Shown: positions 10,387 through 22,382 of the stretch, piece after piece
Position numbering within the stretch: position 1 is the first letter of the stretch
Layout of the letters: each line of letters opens with the position of its first letter
DNA from: Orobanche coerulescens
Lineage: Eukaryota; Streptophyta; Magnoliopsida; Lamiales; Orobanchaceae
Direction: 5' to 3'
Length of the DNA: 64,000 nucleotides
Assembly: GCA_033398695.1 (NCBI GenBank)
Contig: CM065812.1
Location: 137,770,858-137,834,857 of the forward strand
Position numbers and translations under genes: made by a program
Notes under the pieces: generated by a model
What the model was told of the DNA's origin: nothing
Databases searched by the model: none
Seen by the model: only the letters and a program-made list of their open reading frames with translations

Positions 10387-12033
10387 TTTCCAGACTATCA
10401 CTTGTTGTTATGTTATTGGATGAGATAATAATAAAAATATATTTTCTTATAAAACATATAAACTCAAATTTTTTTTCTCTTCCTAAAACTGTTTGAATGT
10501 GAGTGCGAATGATACGTATTTAGATGCTTAATGCAATGTTTTAAAAGGCGCGAGGCGAGTTTGAGGCGTTTTAGCCGGACGAGGCGAGGTGTAAGCCTCG
10601 AGCGCTATGAGGCGTAAGCCTCAATTTTTTTTAAGGAAGTCATAAAAATCGTGTGGAACTTTCGTATATTGATAGAAATTACTAAAAAAAATGCAAATAA
10701 CTTCACAAATACAATAACAATCCCAAATAATCATACAAAAATAACATCACTACATCAACATAAAGTTTTCGGTCATCAAAAAATAACTCAGTTTCAGTAT
10801 TTTGTTTTTTGTATTAGAAAATAAAAAAATTTATTATAAAAAATCAAATTCAGTGCAACAGAAAGGAAAATTGAGAAATTGATGCTTTTTATTTTATTGA
10901 GAAATTGATGCTTGAAAAAGCTAACAGTATTTCATTTCACACATATTGTTGCTATTTATTTTATCATCACATCTCAATTGAAAAATAAAATAAAATAAAA
11001 TAAAACATAAAAGATAAAGAAATTGTGCTTTTATTTTTTCCAAAGAAAAGCACTATTAGCATAAAACAGTAAAAATAAATGAGTGAAAGTAGTATGGGAC
11101 TGTTCAATAATTGAGTGTTGGAAAAAATTGTGTCAAAAAGATTTATTGAGCAGCATAAGAAATTGGTGTTAATAAATAATTTATTATAAGAAATTGAGTG
11201 CTGGAAAAAGAAAATAAAAAATAAAATAATCTCAATAATTTAAACGGGAGAATAATGAAAGAGAAGAAACGAAAGAGTCTTGAGTTAGAAAATACAGAAC
11301 AAGTACCCAACCGTCCAAGAACAATCCTTCTTCTCCGCTGCTTATAGCCCGTAAGTTACAATCATTCTGTTGCATTTTTTAGTTTTTTTCTCTTTCTGTT
11401 AGCTGAAAATGGTTGTTTCTCTGTCTTTCGCTGGCCAATTTATCTAGGGCTAAAATTAAAAAAAAAAAATCAGCGGTCGTCGACTGCCTCTTGAACCTCA
11501 AGGCGCATGCCTTACCAACGCCTCGACAGAGTGAGGCGTAGGTCTCAATTTTTTATTATATTTTTACGCCTACCGTACCTGATCATAAAATTTCGGGTTT
11601 GGCCGATACCCGATCCGATTTCGGATTTATCCGACGGGTAGGATCGGGTACGGATAAAGTTGACATCCCTACTTGGACCGCCCTGCCCCCAGGCTTACGT
11701 GGTAGCAGACAATCTCCTTTTTTGGTGTATGCGCGTGGGAGTCGAACCGTAGTAGATTATCAATTATTATTTATGCTTATACGCTATTATTATTGTTCTC
11801 TATTTTGGTTAAGCTCGTTAGCATGTGTATGAGTTTATCTTTAAGTCGGTATTTAATTATTGTTGAGGAAAGCTTTCCATTGTGGCCCTCGTTGATGAGA
11901 ACTCAGCTTTCATTGGGTCTATTATTCAACCATCTTATTCTCTATCAATTTCGTCAATGGTGAACACAAACAATGTTGAAAACAAATGGCCAAAATATCG
12001 CACAATATGATAATTATTTCTTGAGGACACTCA
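10387..12033. other. Spacer between inverted-repeat arms; transposon remnants
   Basis: About 1.65 kb. From 10533 (CAATGTTTTAAAAGGCGCGA) to about 11575 it holds a hAT-like fragment with GAGGCG subterminal repeats at both ends; a related fragment occurs at 22383. From about 11590 to 11672 it shows a second hAT-type terminus ending ...AAGTTGACATCCCTA, with CCCGATCC repeats. The remainder (11673-12033) shows nothing recognisable. Confidence 0.55.
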
Positions 12034-13374
12034 AGATATTTTGACCCGAGCCAGACTTGCGGCTTAGAGATATGTGAGGCTCGAGTTCCGACTCATCTGC
12101 TGCTGTCCGGTCCCTGACTTCGACCATATTATTATTTTTATGAAACTCGAAATGATACGAGCTTTGAGCCAAATTTTACAGACGAGTTCGGGCATTTGGG
12201 CCTCCACCTACAGGCCTACTATCAGGCAATACACAATGTTTTTTCACTTGACCCGCTAGAAATTAATGTTTTCTTTGAAGCGGCTTATCAAATCCTAAAC
12301 CTATCTTCTTCTCTGTCTCTCTTCCCCCAGCAATCCTGCTTTTATCTCTCAAAATAATGCCTGAACTTGCCACGTAAAACCCTTTTCTTCCTCTTTTTTT
12401 GTTGCTTTTAAACAATTCAGAAGGCATGATTTTGCCATGAATAGACCCTTTTATTTTTCATATATATGCTCTCTTAACATTGCCGGATCAAATAGCAGCT
12501 TACCAGATGTTTTCTACTATTTTCTGGTCTCATTTTGGTAATCACTTAGGATTGGGAAATATGATGTAATATATGATTATGGTTGTTTTTATTGGAAAAT
12601 GTATTTAATTTGTTCTTTGCTTAAATTGGTTAGTGGCGGAAGTTCTGTCGATCTTTTTCTGTTTGGTTAATTTCTTAGGTTATTCCTTTTTTAGTTTTTG
12701 AAGAAAAATATTTTCCTTTATTGCAGTCTTCGTTTCTAATTAAGAAGAGCCCTCCAATTGAAATATAATGTAGATTGACTTCCGCAAATCAAGTAGCAGC
12801 TACACATATTTGATTCTTACTGTGCATTATGGCAAGTTAATTTACGATTCACAAATATTTTTTATTCATGTTTGTTCTTGGTAGGAGGGGTTCAAAATTT
12901 TGCAGACAGGAACAGTTACTACTTTAAGTTTGGATTTTATTTTAATCGCTTATTTTTCTATTTAATTTTTTTTTCGTATATCATAATAACATATAATAAT
13001 TTCCTGTTCTTTTTCTATATTTTATCTTGAACCAAAATTTTTGCACATAGTTTTGTCTCTGGCAAGTATGAGAGATTACGGACTGGATAATACCGAAAGA
13101 TCATCACACTGGTAGACCTTGGCTTTCGATTTCATCACATATGTTGACCCGTCCGTTGTTGACACGGTTATAACTGAAACACATGTCATTAATGGTAAAC
13201 AAATGAGGTTTTCATTGTTATAAAATATCTGAATTCTTAGCTTATGCAAGTGTTCACTTCTAATACAAATTTATCCTTTCAGCTCATAATCAACTTTGCT
13301 ATAAATCTCATTTGTGTAATTTTGTTAAGAAAACATGTGAATTTTTATATCATTCATGCATGTGCTCAGATTTC
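12034..13374. repeat. Right arm of large inverted repeat, free of insertions
   Basis: Reverse-complement partner of the left arm (1650-10386). It contains each transposon target of the left arm exactly once and uninterrupted, for example AGATATTTTATAAC (SINE site), the AACATATG site and GATATACG. It ends at ...GAGCACATGC/ATTTCAT next to the gene region. No coding frame is recognised. The pyrimidine-rich stretch at 12300-12410 could be a leader or promoter-like segment, which is speculative. Confidence 0.85.
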
Positions 13375-14472
13375 ATGAGGAGGCTAATAGAATCTTGGTG
13401 TAATGCTGGTTTTTATGGCAGAGATAAAGTCCTTACTTGGAATATCCTTACTATGGGATCAATTTCTATAGATTACTAAAGTAAAATAGTTTCTCACGTG
13501 CCTGGTTACCAGAGCTTCATCATAGAAGCATTTGCAATGACCTGTTGTCTATACACTCAGCTAGACAAATCCTCCGAATTTCAAGATGCATGTACTGTAA
13601 GTTCATTCCTCCTATGAATTTTTTTTTACGCACATAAATTGAATACCCTGTGTGTTGATGTAAAACTGAGACGTCGTTACCTTTACAGGAGAAGAGAAAC
13701 ACATAATCAATTCGCTGCTTTAATCTGGTTCATGTGTTATTATATCTCTATAATTTTTAGAGCTTTGTACGCGATATTTTTTTCATTATTATAATATACT
13801 GTGTTTCTGAATGCTCTGTTCAATTAGTTTTTGATGCTATCTTTTTCCTTCTATTTTCTTCATATATTGGTTGTTATTTTTTCTTGAGTACATATCCATT
13901 AACTTTTGTTGAGGCTTTCTTCGGCAGGTGGTCATGTTTGATGAAATAGTAATGGCTCAAAAGGTCATGTATGAGAAGTATTGCGATGATTTTCTGATTC
14001 ATATTGTGTAAAAAGGATTTCAAAATTTCCATTGTTATCAAGATTTGGCAGAGCAGTACTGTCAAAAGTTTCCAGAATATTTATGATCGAAATACATTGT
14101 GTTATTTCTTCTTGATCTTATAGGATCACCAATTAAAGCTTTGCTATAATGCCTACTTTGATTAGTACATTAACATTTTATTACTTTAATTTACTCACTC
14201 CTGATTTTGAAGCTTTATTGTAATGTATAATTGCTATGGCTAGATTTCACAGATTCATGTTCATTCTATACATGTTTGTTATCCATTAGCAGATAACTCT
14301 ATCCTCTTGTCCTAATGTGCTCGTTATTGAGGATGTTGGATCAAAATAAAATTAGCACGTTAATGATAGAAATTAGATATAGAATATGGTTTAAGCACAA
14401 GAGATTTGTGTAGGATTTGTAATGGGGATCAATTTTTCCTAACATGAAATACTTTCTTTGCCTAATTGCAAG
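13375..14472 (+). other. Region upstream of ASG1-like exons; no exon confirmed
   Basis: Collinear first exons would be expected here because the gene below begins in mid-protein. Short open stretches occur near 13374-13480 and 13928-14020 (the latter after a TTCGGCAG acceptor-like site), but none matches a family block I know and each soon meets stops. The segment 14108-14256 is present again, inverted, at 22225-22382. The region may hold 5' untranslated exons or decayed coding exons. Confidence 0.35.
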
Positions 14473-17400
14473 GAGGAGTTGCATCTACTACAAGAGCCTG
14501 GATCTTGCGTTGATGAAGTTGTCAATGTTATGGAAAAATCAAAAGCCCTTGTTAAGGTTAGTTGCATATCTGATGTAAACATCCCTATATTTTTTCTGAG
14601 TTCATAACAATCCGTGTTGTTTATTATTCTCCTCCTTCCTGTTCCGGTAAACTGTAATGTTATATGACATGTTCGAGTATGAAATGAATGAGCACTGATT
14701 GATGTCTGTTTTAGTCTAAACTTTAGTTTGATCTTGCATGTTCCTTTTTGTTACAGAGCTTGATATGTTATGAGATTAGACCGACTCTAACAATGCTAAA
14801 ACCAATCTATCAACGGTAACAAAAAAACAAAAAGCAACTTTTGTGCAACGCACGAGAAACTACCTAGTATATACACACACACACACACACACTCGTGCAT
14901 ATATATCAACCGAAGACCATGGTGGTTTGTTTCTCAACTTAACTTATGGTCAACCAGTGGAGAGCAATTCTTTTTCCTCAGAAGTCTTGCATGAGAATTT
15001 TGTATGTGTGAGAATTAGGTATGTGGTGTTTGTTCCATTTTGGATTTTTATCATTAGTACTAAACCTCCTTCTATATTGGAAATCTTTTTACAGGAGATA
15101 TTTGCAAATTGCAACCCTCTTGGCCTAACACTAAGAAAAACACCATCCTTAGCGAGTTTGCTCGAAATGCAGCTATCTCCACCTCAACAATCACTTGTCT
15201 CGAGTCACGATAATAGTTCAGCTAGAACAAGAATGGATAATCTGCGCTCCCAACCTTTGACTGAAAAATTAAAGGCTTCCAATTTCCCAATAACCTCTAT
15301 CAAAATTGGAGCTTGGCAGGTACATAACTTCTAATTTCTTTTTAATCCTGTAAATTGAATATGACTAACGGGGCAGTGCCCTGTAGCACCTACCCGGCGT
15401 ACGAACAACACATACCCAGATGGGTGTGTGTGTGGATGATCGTGTGGTGGAAAATGTGTTGGGGCACTACCCTGTACGAGAACATGGAATTAACTACGTG
15501 AATTGGTTTATATAGCAATTTGATCCTTTTCTTTTATGAAGTTGAGAAGTTTAAGGATTTTGTCCTATGATCTGCTAAAGCCATAAAAATACTTTGATTG
15601 TGATTGTGATCATATCTCAAATTTATTAGTACTTGAAATTTAATGGACATGTAATTGTTGATCACATCTCAAAATCAATTAATATATTTATTTGGCAGAG
15701 GAATTCCATGAATGAAGGGGATATGATAGGTAAACTGTATTATGCTAAGAGAAAAATCGTGTGGGAGGTTCTTGACGGACCATTGAAGAGTAAGATCGAA
15801 ATAGTATGGTCTAATATTACTGCAATTCAAGCTATTATGGAAGACGGTCGACCTGGAATTCTCAAGATTGAGGTTAATTTCGCTCCTCTCGCTTAGTTTG
15901 AGGTTTATTTTTCCATGCAACACTAATACATAATCGTATGCTTGCAGTTGGCTAAACCACCTGTGTTCTTCCGTGAAACTAAACCCCAACCGAGAAAGCA
16001 TACCAATTGGCAAATGGGAAATAATTTTGATTTTTCAAATGGTCAAGCCTCGGTTTGCAGGTAACTGCCCATTCTTCAATCTGATAATTTAGAATTTGGT
16101 TTAGTTGACAAGAAATTAGTTTGAATGAGAGAGTATGTATTTAGGGGATGTAAAACCGTACACACACGGTACTGTATCCTACTTATATATATTCCCCTAT
16201 AAGACTCCACAGAGATCTTTTTGTACATAATTTTATGGTGAAAATACGCCTAGGGATATGGTAACATATGGGTACTGTAGAATTTTTCTTTATTTATATA
16301 AATGTGGTTAACTTTATATATCTCGCTCTCTCAAATAATATTGGAATACACATAGTATTCCATTTCAACCAAAAAAGACATAAAAACTCATATAAAACAA
16401 AAAAAATCAACAACTCCATGTTGGTACCATGATTGTCAAGTCGGTAAGTCGAGTCGAGGCGACAGAAATCCGACTGAGCGACTAGTCGACTAGTCGTTGA
16501 CTAGTCAGTAAGTCAAAAATAATAAATAGTAGATATATATTTATACATGTGATGACATAATTTATAAGATGTTGTAATATAACTTGAAATAACTTGGCAA
16601 ATATGTCCTAAAAGATAACATTAAATTCAACACAAGGTTCAACACATTAAATCTATCATAAATTTTAACCATTGTGGTCAGATTGTTGACCGGTCGCCGA
16701 CTGGACGACCAGTCGATCGACTATCCATCTTTCTTCTAGTCGAGTGAGTAAGTCGTTCAGTGGTTCCGACTGGTCGACCAGTCGCCGACTGGTCGATTAG
16801 TCTAGTCGGCGACTGGTGGACGACCTGACAACCATGGTTGGTACTCATTGAAACCACCCGCTCTTTACCATGAAGGAAGGGAATAGTCACTTTTTCTCAT
16901 CTTCTGTTCAAAGTCACCACATGATAACTGTAAAACCATAAAACCACATAAACTTTAACAACACACCAAGCTTAAAATCAAATTCACCACCAAAATTGTT
17001 AGAAAATATATTTCCCACAAAACCCAAAACAAATTCATAAACTTTGGACATTCCCAATAAAAAAACTAACAATTAAGTAAAATAAATTATTCCCAGTTTA
17101 CTAAGATTGGGAAATGCCACTAGATATAGACTTGAATGTTGCTTTCACCAACACTAATGAAGTAGAAAGATACGACCTTGTCTTTAAAGCGTTCCTCCAT
17201 TTCTTGATGGGTTTCGGTTTAATTTAAGCTACCCCATGCCTTCTGAGTCAAACCACACATGCCTACATGTTCAAGATGACGCCAACACTATTGGTTTCCA
17301 TTTGAATGAAGATGAATGCTAGTAGAAACTGTATCAGTGAAAGCTGCAATTTTCTCTTATATTTGGGATAAAAAACCACACATTTATTTTTCAGGATTTT

Positions 17401-19511
17401 TCATTTTTCATTTTTTTTTCTTTTTTTTTTTACATTCATTCTCTTTTTTTATTTGCTTTTTTCTCTACTTCTTCCCTCTTTTTCTCCTTTTATGTTATTT
17501 ATATAACGATCATTGACGGTTTCAGAGTTTGATTCATGTTAGCCGACCCCAAATCATTTTGGGACTAAGGCTTAGATGATGTTGTTGTTTGGGATAAAAA
17601 TGTTTTCATGCCTACTTGTTTTCATTTTTATAGGTAAAAATGATTTTTAACCAACAAATAGGCATTGAAAGCTGCAATTTTCTCTTATATTTTGGATAAA
17701 AATGTTTTTCAGACATCCTCCTATGTTAAGGTCCGGATGTTGCACAGGTGCGGGGGGGGCGGGTGCGGGTGCGGGCAGATACGGGTGCGGGGATACGGTT
17801 TTTTGAAAATGTTAGGGTGCGATACGGCAAGGATACGTCTGTTTATTTTATATTTTATTATATATAACACTTGTTAAATATAAAAAACAACAATTCAAAT
17901 GTCACCATAAAATCAATTCAAATACATAAAACAAGTCATACAAAAAACAATTCAAAATGGCTTTGAGCAGCGGAGCTTTCTAATGTTGTCCGTGAATACT
18001 GCTAAAGGTAAAAGTAATTACTTATTAAATGATTTACTTTTTGTATTTTAATTTATTTGATTTACTTTTTAAAAATTATAAAAAAATCTAAAAAAATAAA
18101 AAAAAAATTCGGACTCGCGTATCCTGGCACAGGATACGCGTATCCTGTACGCGTATCCTGTGCCAGGATACGCGAGTCCGGATTTTTTTTTTTTTTTTGC
18201 ACGGATTCGCCACGTGGCGAATCCCGTGCGAATCCCACGCGAATCGCACCCGCACCCGCACCCATGCAGTATCCGATACTGCATACTGCCCAATTTTGAA
18301 GAATCCGTGCATTATTGGTCCGGAGTGAATATAATTTACCAAGCCAATATTTATGGTTGTCAACTTGTTGCAAGTCCTGGTAAAGCACAACCTACCTTTG
18401 ATTTGTTAAAGGTTAACAATTTTCTTTTCTAGGTTAACAAATCTTCTAGCCGATTTCGTGTGCTTTATATATTTCCACGTATATTTTATACAAAAATCCT
18501 AGATTTGTGCCGAAAATTCTCAACAATATATGGTAATTTATGTTTCACTTCATTGTATTTAACTCTTCGATTATGTTGACTGTCTTCATGACCAGGATAC
18601 ATTGTGTGACCTTCCCTCCAAAAGTTCTTGATAGGTACTATGAAAAGATTTTACAATGTGATGAACGACTCTTAAAGTTAAGCCAGCAGCCATTTCCAAG
18701 CCGACAATGTTCTTATTTCCAGTCAGGTATGTTGGGGGCCAATTTCAATGGATATGGACCAGCATTTGCACCGCTCGTGCAGCAGTATACAAATCACCCT
18801 ACAATGTCAAGAGGACTTGCTATTAGAGCACCACCTCCTCTTAGTCCAGGTAATCACAAACCAACGCATTCCACTTTTAAAGCTCAGAATATTATTTTTT
18901 TCCCAACCAGAAACGGAGAAGCACTTTTACTTTTTTTTTTTTTTACGTGCGCAATACTCCCTCCACATCACCAATTTTACGGCTGTCTGAATTCTTCTTC
19001 AAATGGTTTTTTTGTCGCAGTTGGGGGCGTTCCCTACAGAAATCATGATGGACCAAGTAACTATCAACTTGTGGCTCAGAGACAACACCAGCCATTTTGG
19101 GGACATCAAGGAATGAATTCTCCGAAGGAAAACATCAACAGTACTGCTCCATTATGGCCACCAATGTATGTTTCACAAACATCAGCCAACCAATTTGTTT
19201 TTAACGGCAACACCAACTACCAACCAAATGTTGCCTTAATGTTGGAAGAAATTGCAAAGCATATAGCTCTCCTAGAGGACTCGCAAGCCGATGAAGCAAA
19301 TCTCCAGTCTCAAATGCAGCCCACGGATTTGTTAATGGGTCCCAACAACATTAATCCAAATGATAATCGGATAAGAACCATCCTTAATGGGGACCTAGTT
19401 ATGCAGAATACAAGGGGCAATATTGATGTTTATGGTCTCTATGCACATCCTGTCGGATGGGTGCAGCCTAATCCTCAGGGGTCAGCAATGGGACCGGAGG
19501 GGGATTATTAG
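14473..19511 (+). CDS. ASG1-like: ASG1-like conserved plant protein, six exons, N-terminus not found
   Basis: Exons 14473-14556, 15095-15319, 15699-15872, 15948-16060, 18596-18849 and 19021-19511 all have GT...AG borders and compatible phases, giving 446 residues and a TAG stop at 19509. Conserved blocks appear in order: VMEKSKALVK, NPLGLTLRKTPS, KLKASNFPITSIKIGAW, GDMIGKLYYAKRKIVWEVL, KSKIEIVWSNITAIQA, PPVFFRETKPQPRKHTNWQ, VLDRYYEKILQCDERLLKLS, followed by a Q/N/P-rich tail with a short amphipathic stretch (MLEEIAKHIALLED). From memory this matches the plant family of Arabidopsis ASG1 (altered seed germination 1, AT2G24100) and a paralogue. Its biochemical role is unknown to me. No start codon is assigned; the first exon begins in phase 0 after a TTGCAAG acceptor, so an upstream exon is missing or the gene is 5'-truncated. 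Intron 4 (16061-18595) is bloated by transposons. No frameshift or stop breaks the six exons. Confidence 0.8.
16428..16836. mobile_element. hAT-like MITE in intron 4 of the ASG1-like gene
   Basis: Ends CATGATTGTCAAGTCG and CGACCTGACAACCATG are flanked by a perfect 8-bp TSD GTTGGTAC (16420-16427 and 16837-16844). Subterminal repeats are CGACTGGTCGACCAGTCG-like palindromes. 409 bp, no coding capacity. Splice sites of the intron are untouched. Confidence 0.88.
17523..17598 (+). mobile_element. SINE-like 3' tail fragment in intron 4
   Basis: Contains AGCCGACCCCAAATCATTTT, GGGACTAAGGCTTAGATG and a terminal GTTGTTGTT run. This is the shape of the TS-type plant SINE 3' end with its TTG-rich tail. 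The head and TSD were not identified, so only the tail is claimed. Confidence 0.5.
17738..18316. mobile_element. hAT-like element in intron 4 of the ASG1-like gene
   Basis: Flanked by a perfect 8-bp TSD GGTCCGGA (17730-17737 and 18317-18324). Subterminal zones are GGTGCGGGTGCGG at the left and CGCACCCGCACCC at the right. The extreme ends (TGTTGCAC... and ...GTGCATTATT) are only weakly inverted. The interior holds a long perfect palindrome at 18110-18180. Open frames of 74-108 codons here are spurious. Confidence 0.75.
18110..18180. repeat. 71-bp palindrome: 33-bp perfect arms, 5-nt loop
   Basis: The arm 18110-18142 is the exact reverse complement of 18148-18180, with TCCTG between. The arms are built from repeated GGATACGCG/CGCGTATCC units, the subterminal repeat of the surrounding hAT-like element. 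It would form a very stable hairpin in DNA or in unspliced intron RNA. Confidence 0.95.
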
Positions 19512-20149
19512 ATTCATGCCTGTCTTACCTAATAATGATCACGATTTATCAGAAATGGATCCTTACGAACATATGTGAAAATTTATTTCATGTTGTCTTA
19601 ACCAACATGGATATAAGGTTGCCTGGTTGGTTATCGAGAGATGGGGGGTGTGTCGTAGAAGCTGTAAATGTATATCACGCATGCGTTACTCCCTCGTCTC
19701 TATTCATCTTTAGGATGATTTTGTTCTTGGACCTACAGTTTCATTTAACGTGTCATCACACGTCGATCGTATTGAACAATATTACAAAGTACAGATACAG
19801 TTTGTTTATGGAGTTTTGGATTTTGGATTTTACCCTATGTTTTTATTCCGTCGTTGGTGCCACTTAGCTCAAAGACACATCATTGCTCGTGAAATAAATG
19901 AAAATAAAAATGAGGTGATGAAGACAATTTTATTTTTATCTTCACGTATTTAACAGGTAACTATGTAAGTTTGCTGAATGAAAGTAGCATCAACGGTCAT
20001 TAGTCTTTGCACATTTGATTTGTGCGTTTCTTTGAATGAGAGTGGTTTTCCTCTCTCTTTCCTGATTCTAAGCAAAGAATATTAAGGGACATTTTTTAGA
20101 TTTATTGGATTTGTTAGAATTCTAGAAAGATTTTTGCTGTTTTTTTCTC
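19512..20149 (+). other. 3' untranslated / downstream region of the ASG1-like gene
   Basis: No further exon is recognised. AATAAA-like polyadenylation signals lie around 19893-19905 (AAATAAATGAAAATAAA). Short open frames (19535-19867, 19750-19953) show no recognised similarity. The transcript end is inferred to lie near 19.9 kb. Confidence 0.4.
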
Positions 20150-21870
20150 TAAGATTTTTGTCGACTTTATATTAGAATGATTTAAGATTGTTGTAGGTCA
20201 ATTTGTTTTGTGATATAATTATTATTGAGGGTGTTCATATGAGATGAGATAGTTAAAGATCTTATTTTTCATGTATGAAATTATTGTCGATTTCATGATA
20301 TTTTTGTGATTTTCAATGGATATATTAATCGTCAAAATAAGGTTTTTTTATGAATTATTCAAGGCATGTCTAGATTCTCACTCCTTTATTTTCTATTAAT
20401 ACAAATTTTCAAAAAAATTTGTAATTATTTATTCATCAAGATCGATTTATAAAACTTGATATCCTCGGAATTCTAATTACCTTATCTTAGAATTATTTAT
20501 CATTCAATTAAATTAAAGAATGTTAGAACTCTATATACAAACAAGTCTATGCTTTGCTTGATCATGAAAAACTATTACTCCCTTCGTCTTATAAGAGTGC
20601 GGTCACTCTTTATGGGCACAGATTTTAATAAAAATTTAGTAGTAGTTTTTGAGCGGAGAAGGGTCACACTTTTGTTGTTGATTAATTAAAAAATAAAAAA
20701 TATGGGCCATTCTTGGTATTATTGTAAATATGTTGAAAAATTGAATTAAAAATATAAAATGTATTTTCTAACAATAGAATAGGCACACTTTTGTGGGACG
20801 TTCGAGAATGACAAATTGAGCACAATCTTGTGGGACAGAGGGAGTATGTTTTAGGGGTTAGTCCCCAACACTAAAAAAATTCAATTTATCTTTTGCCCAC
20901 ATCATGAATAAAGAGCAAAAAGAAAATTGGCAAAAAGAACGTTTACTAGTTTTACTACTTTCTATAAGTCTGAAAATGTCCAAGATTAAAGAAATTTCAA
21001 AGAGTTTATATTTTAAAAAGTTTGTGACATTTTAAGATTTATAAAATATCTTAATTAAATATATCAATATTTTTTACGGTTCCTAGTCTCAATTAAACAC
21101 ATCGAAATTTTTATTATCTTTAAATATATGTATATATCTCAATTGAATACGTCTCTCAAAATATTATAAGCCATAAACAATGAGTCAGTCCAGTAAAGAG
21201 AAGTGTTAAATGAATCAAGTTAATTTTTGGTATTTCAATTTAATAGACACACATAATTTCAACTTAATTATAGCATTTCAGACCGAATCCCAATTTAATC
21301 ATAGGTAGGAGTTTTCTTTTGACATTTCACTAAAAGGAAAATATTTTCTACTTAAAAGAAAAGTTTAACCATTCTGTAGTTGGTTGATACCTTACTTTTG
21401 TTTATTGGGACATAGGATCCAAAAAATATAACACGACCAAACATACATATAAATGATTTTTGGGATCTAGAAATAATTTATGATGGCCGATGAATCATTA
21501 TGCAATTCTAAAAATATATCGTGTTAATTTTTTAAAAGGCTAAAGAAACTATATAAGAAAAAAACAAATCAAGAAAGTGGACTCTAATTATTTATCGAAA
21601 AGATGTATGGCCATTTTACTACACTGATACCCAAAATTAAGCCCCAACTTTCTTTAAATTGTCACAAGAAACACTTAATATGTATGGAAAATGCATAAAT
21701 ATTGGGGTTTATAGACAAACTAATGTCATAAAAACTACTCTTATCTCCACCATTTCATACATTTTTTTCGAAAAGAAAACTTTATTAATTCAACAACGCC
21801 CCAAGAATCCGACAAAATACACCTTTGAGCGTCTAGGGGCTAAGAGTCGAAAGAATGGAAAGAAACAAAA
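20150..21870. repeat. 1.7-kb direct repeat, copy 1
   Basis: Collinear with 22820-24556 in the same orientation, from TTGACTTTATATTAGAATGA-like sequence to GCGTCTAGGGG(C)AAGAGTCGAAAG. It includes the same mariner/Stowaway MITE and the last 110 bp of a LINE tail, so duplication followed those insertions. Between MITE and LINE tail the sequence is AT-rich and unrecognised. Confidence 0.85.
20578..20844. mobile_element. Mariner/Stowaway-like MITE (in repeat copy 1)
   Basis: Ends CTCCCTTCGTCTTATAAGAG and CTTGTGGGACAGAGGGAG are degenerate inverted repeats, flanked by TA. About 270 bp, non-coding. Confidence 0.75.
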
Positions 21871-21917
21871 TACACCTTTGAGCGTCTTGGTAACATTTTG
21901 CTGTTGGATTTATCATT

Positions 21918-22218
21918 ATGGCATCTGAAAGAGATGACTCGCTTCAGTCAATTAGTGTTCGTTTGAATGAGAAAAACTATTTTTATTGGAGTTATGTCAT
22001 GAAGAACTTCTTGAAGGGTAAGAAGTTATGGAGTTATGTCTCTGGTACGCATAGTAAATCAATTGACGCAAACAATGAGAAATATGCTGAGCAGCTTGAT
22101 TTTTGAGAGGTATGTAATTCGAAATTCATCACTTGGATAAATAATTCCGTTGAGAACTCCATTGGTATGTAACTAGCTAAATATGACACCCCAAGGAAGC
22201 TTGGAAACATGTATAGAA
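21918..22218 (+). pseudogene. Ty1/copia gag 5' fragment, dead
   Basis: Starts MASERDDSLQSISVRLNEKN and continues NYFYWSYVMKNFLKGKKLW, the N-terminal gag region of plant copia elements. After AEQLDF a stop replaces the usual Trp codon. The same frame then continues into TWINNSVENSIGM, stop, LAKYDTPKEAWKHV, again family-typical. At least three in-frame stops; no downstream protease or pol. No LTR or primer site was located around it. Confidence 0.8.
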
Positions 22219-22224
22219 TGAACA

Positions 22225-22382
22225 TAAATATGAGAAATCTAGCCATAGCAAATTACACATTACAATAAAGCTTCAAAATCAGGAGTGAGTAAATTAAAAT
22301 AATAAAATGTTAATGTACTAATCAAAGTAGGCATTATAGCAAAGCTTTAATTGGTGATCCTATAAGATCAAGAAGAAAGAAC
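22225..22382 (-). repeat. Inverted copy of a segment of the ASG1-like locus
   Basis: The reverse complement is highly similar to 14108-14256, upstream of the first confirmed exon: shared runs include AAAGCTTTGCTATAATGCC and TCACTCCTGATTTTGAAGC. Non-coding in both places. It ends at the hAT-like fragment that starts at 22383. Confidence 0.85.

Noticed and set aside
18057..18432. Several overlapping open frames of 74-108 codons on both strands
   Set aside because: They overlie the 71-bp palindrome and GC repeats of an intronic hAT-like element.
18540..19511. Single 323-codon exon as one continuous protein
   Set aside because: The stretch 18540-18595 precedes a good acceptor that restores the conserved frame from exon 4. 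The part 18850-19020 has intron features (GTAATC donor, TTGTCGCAG acceptor, T-rich) and no conserved residues.
22034..22246. 70-codon minus-strand frame
   Set aside because: Antisense shadow of the copia gag fragment.
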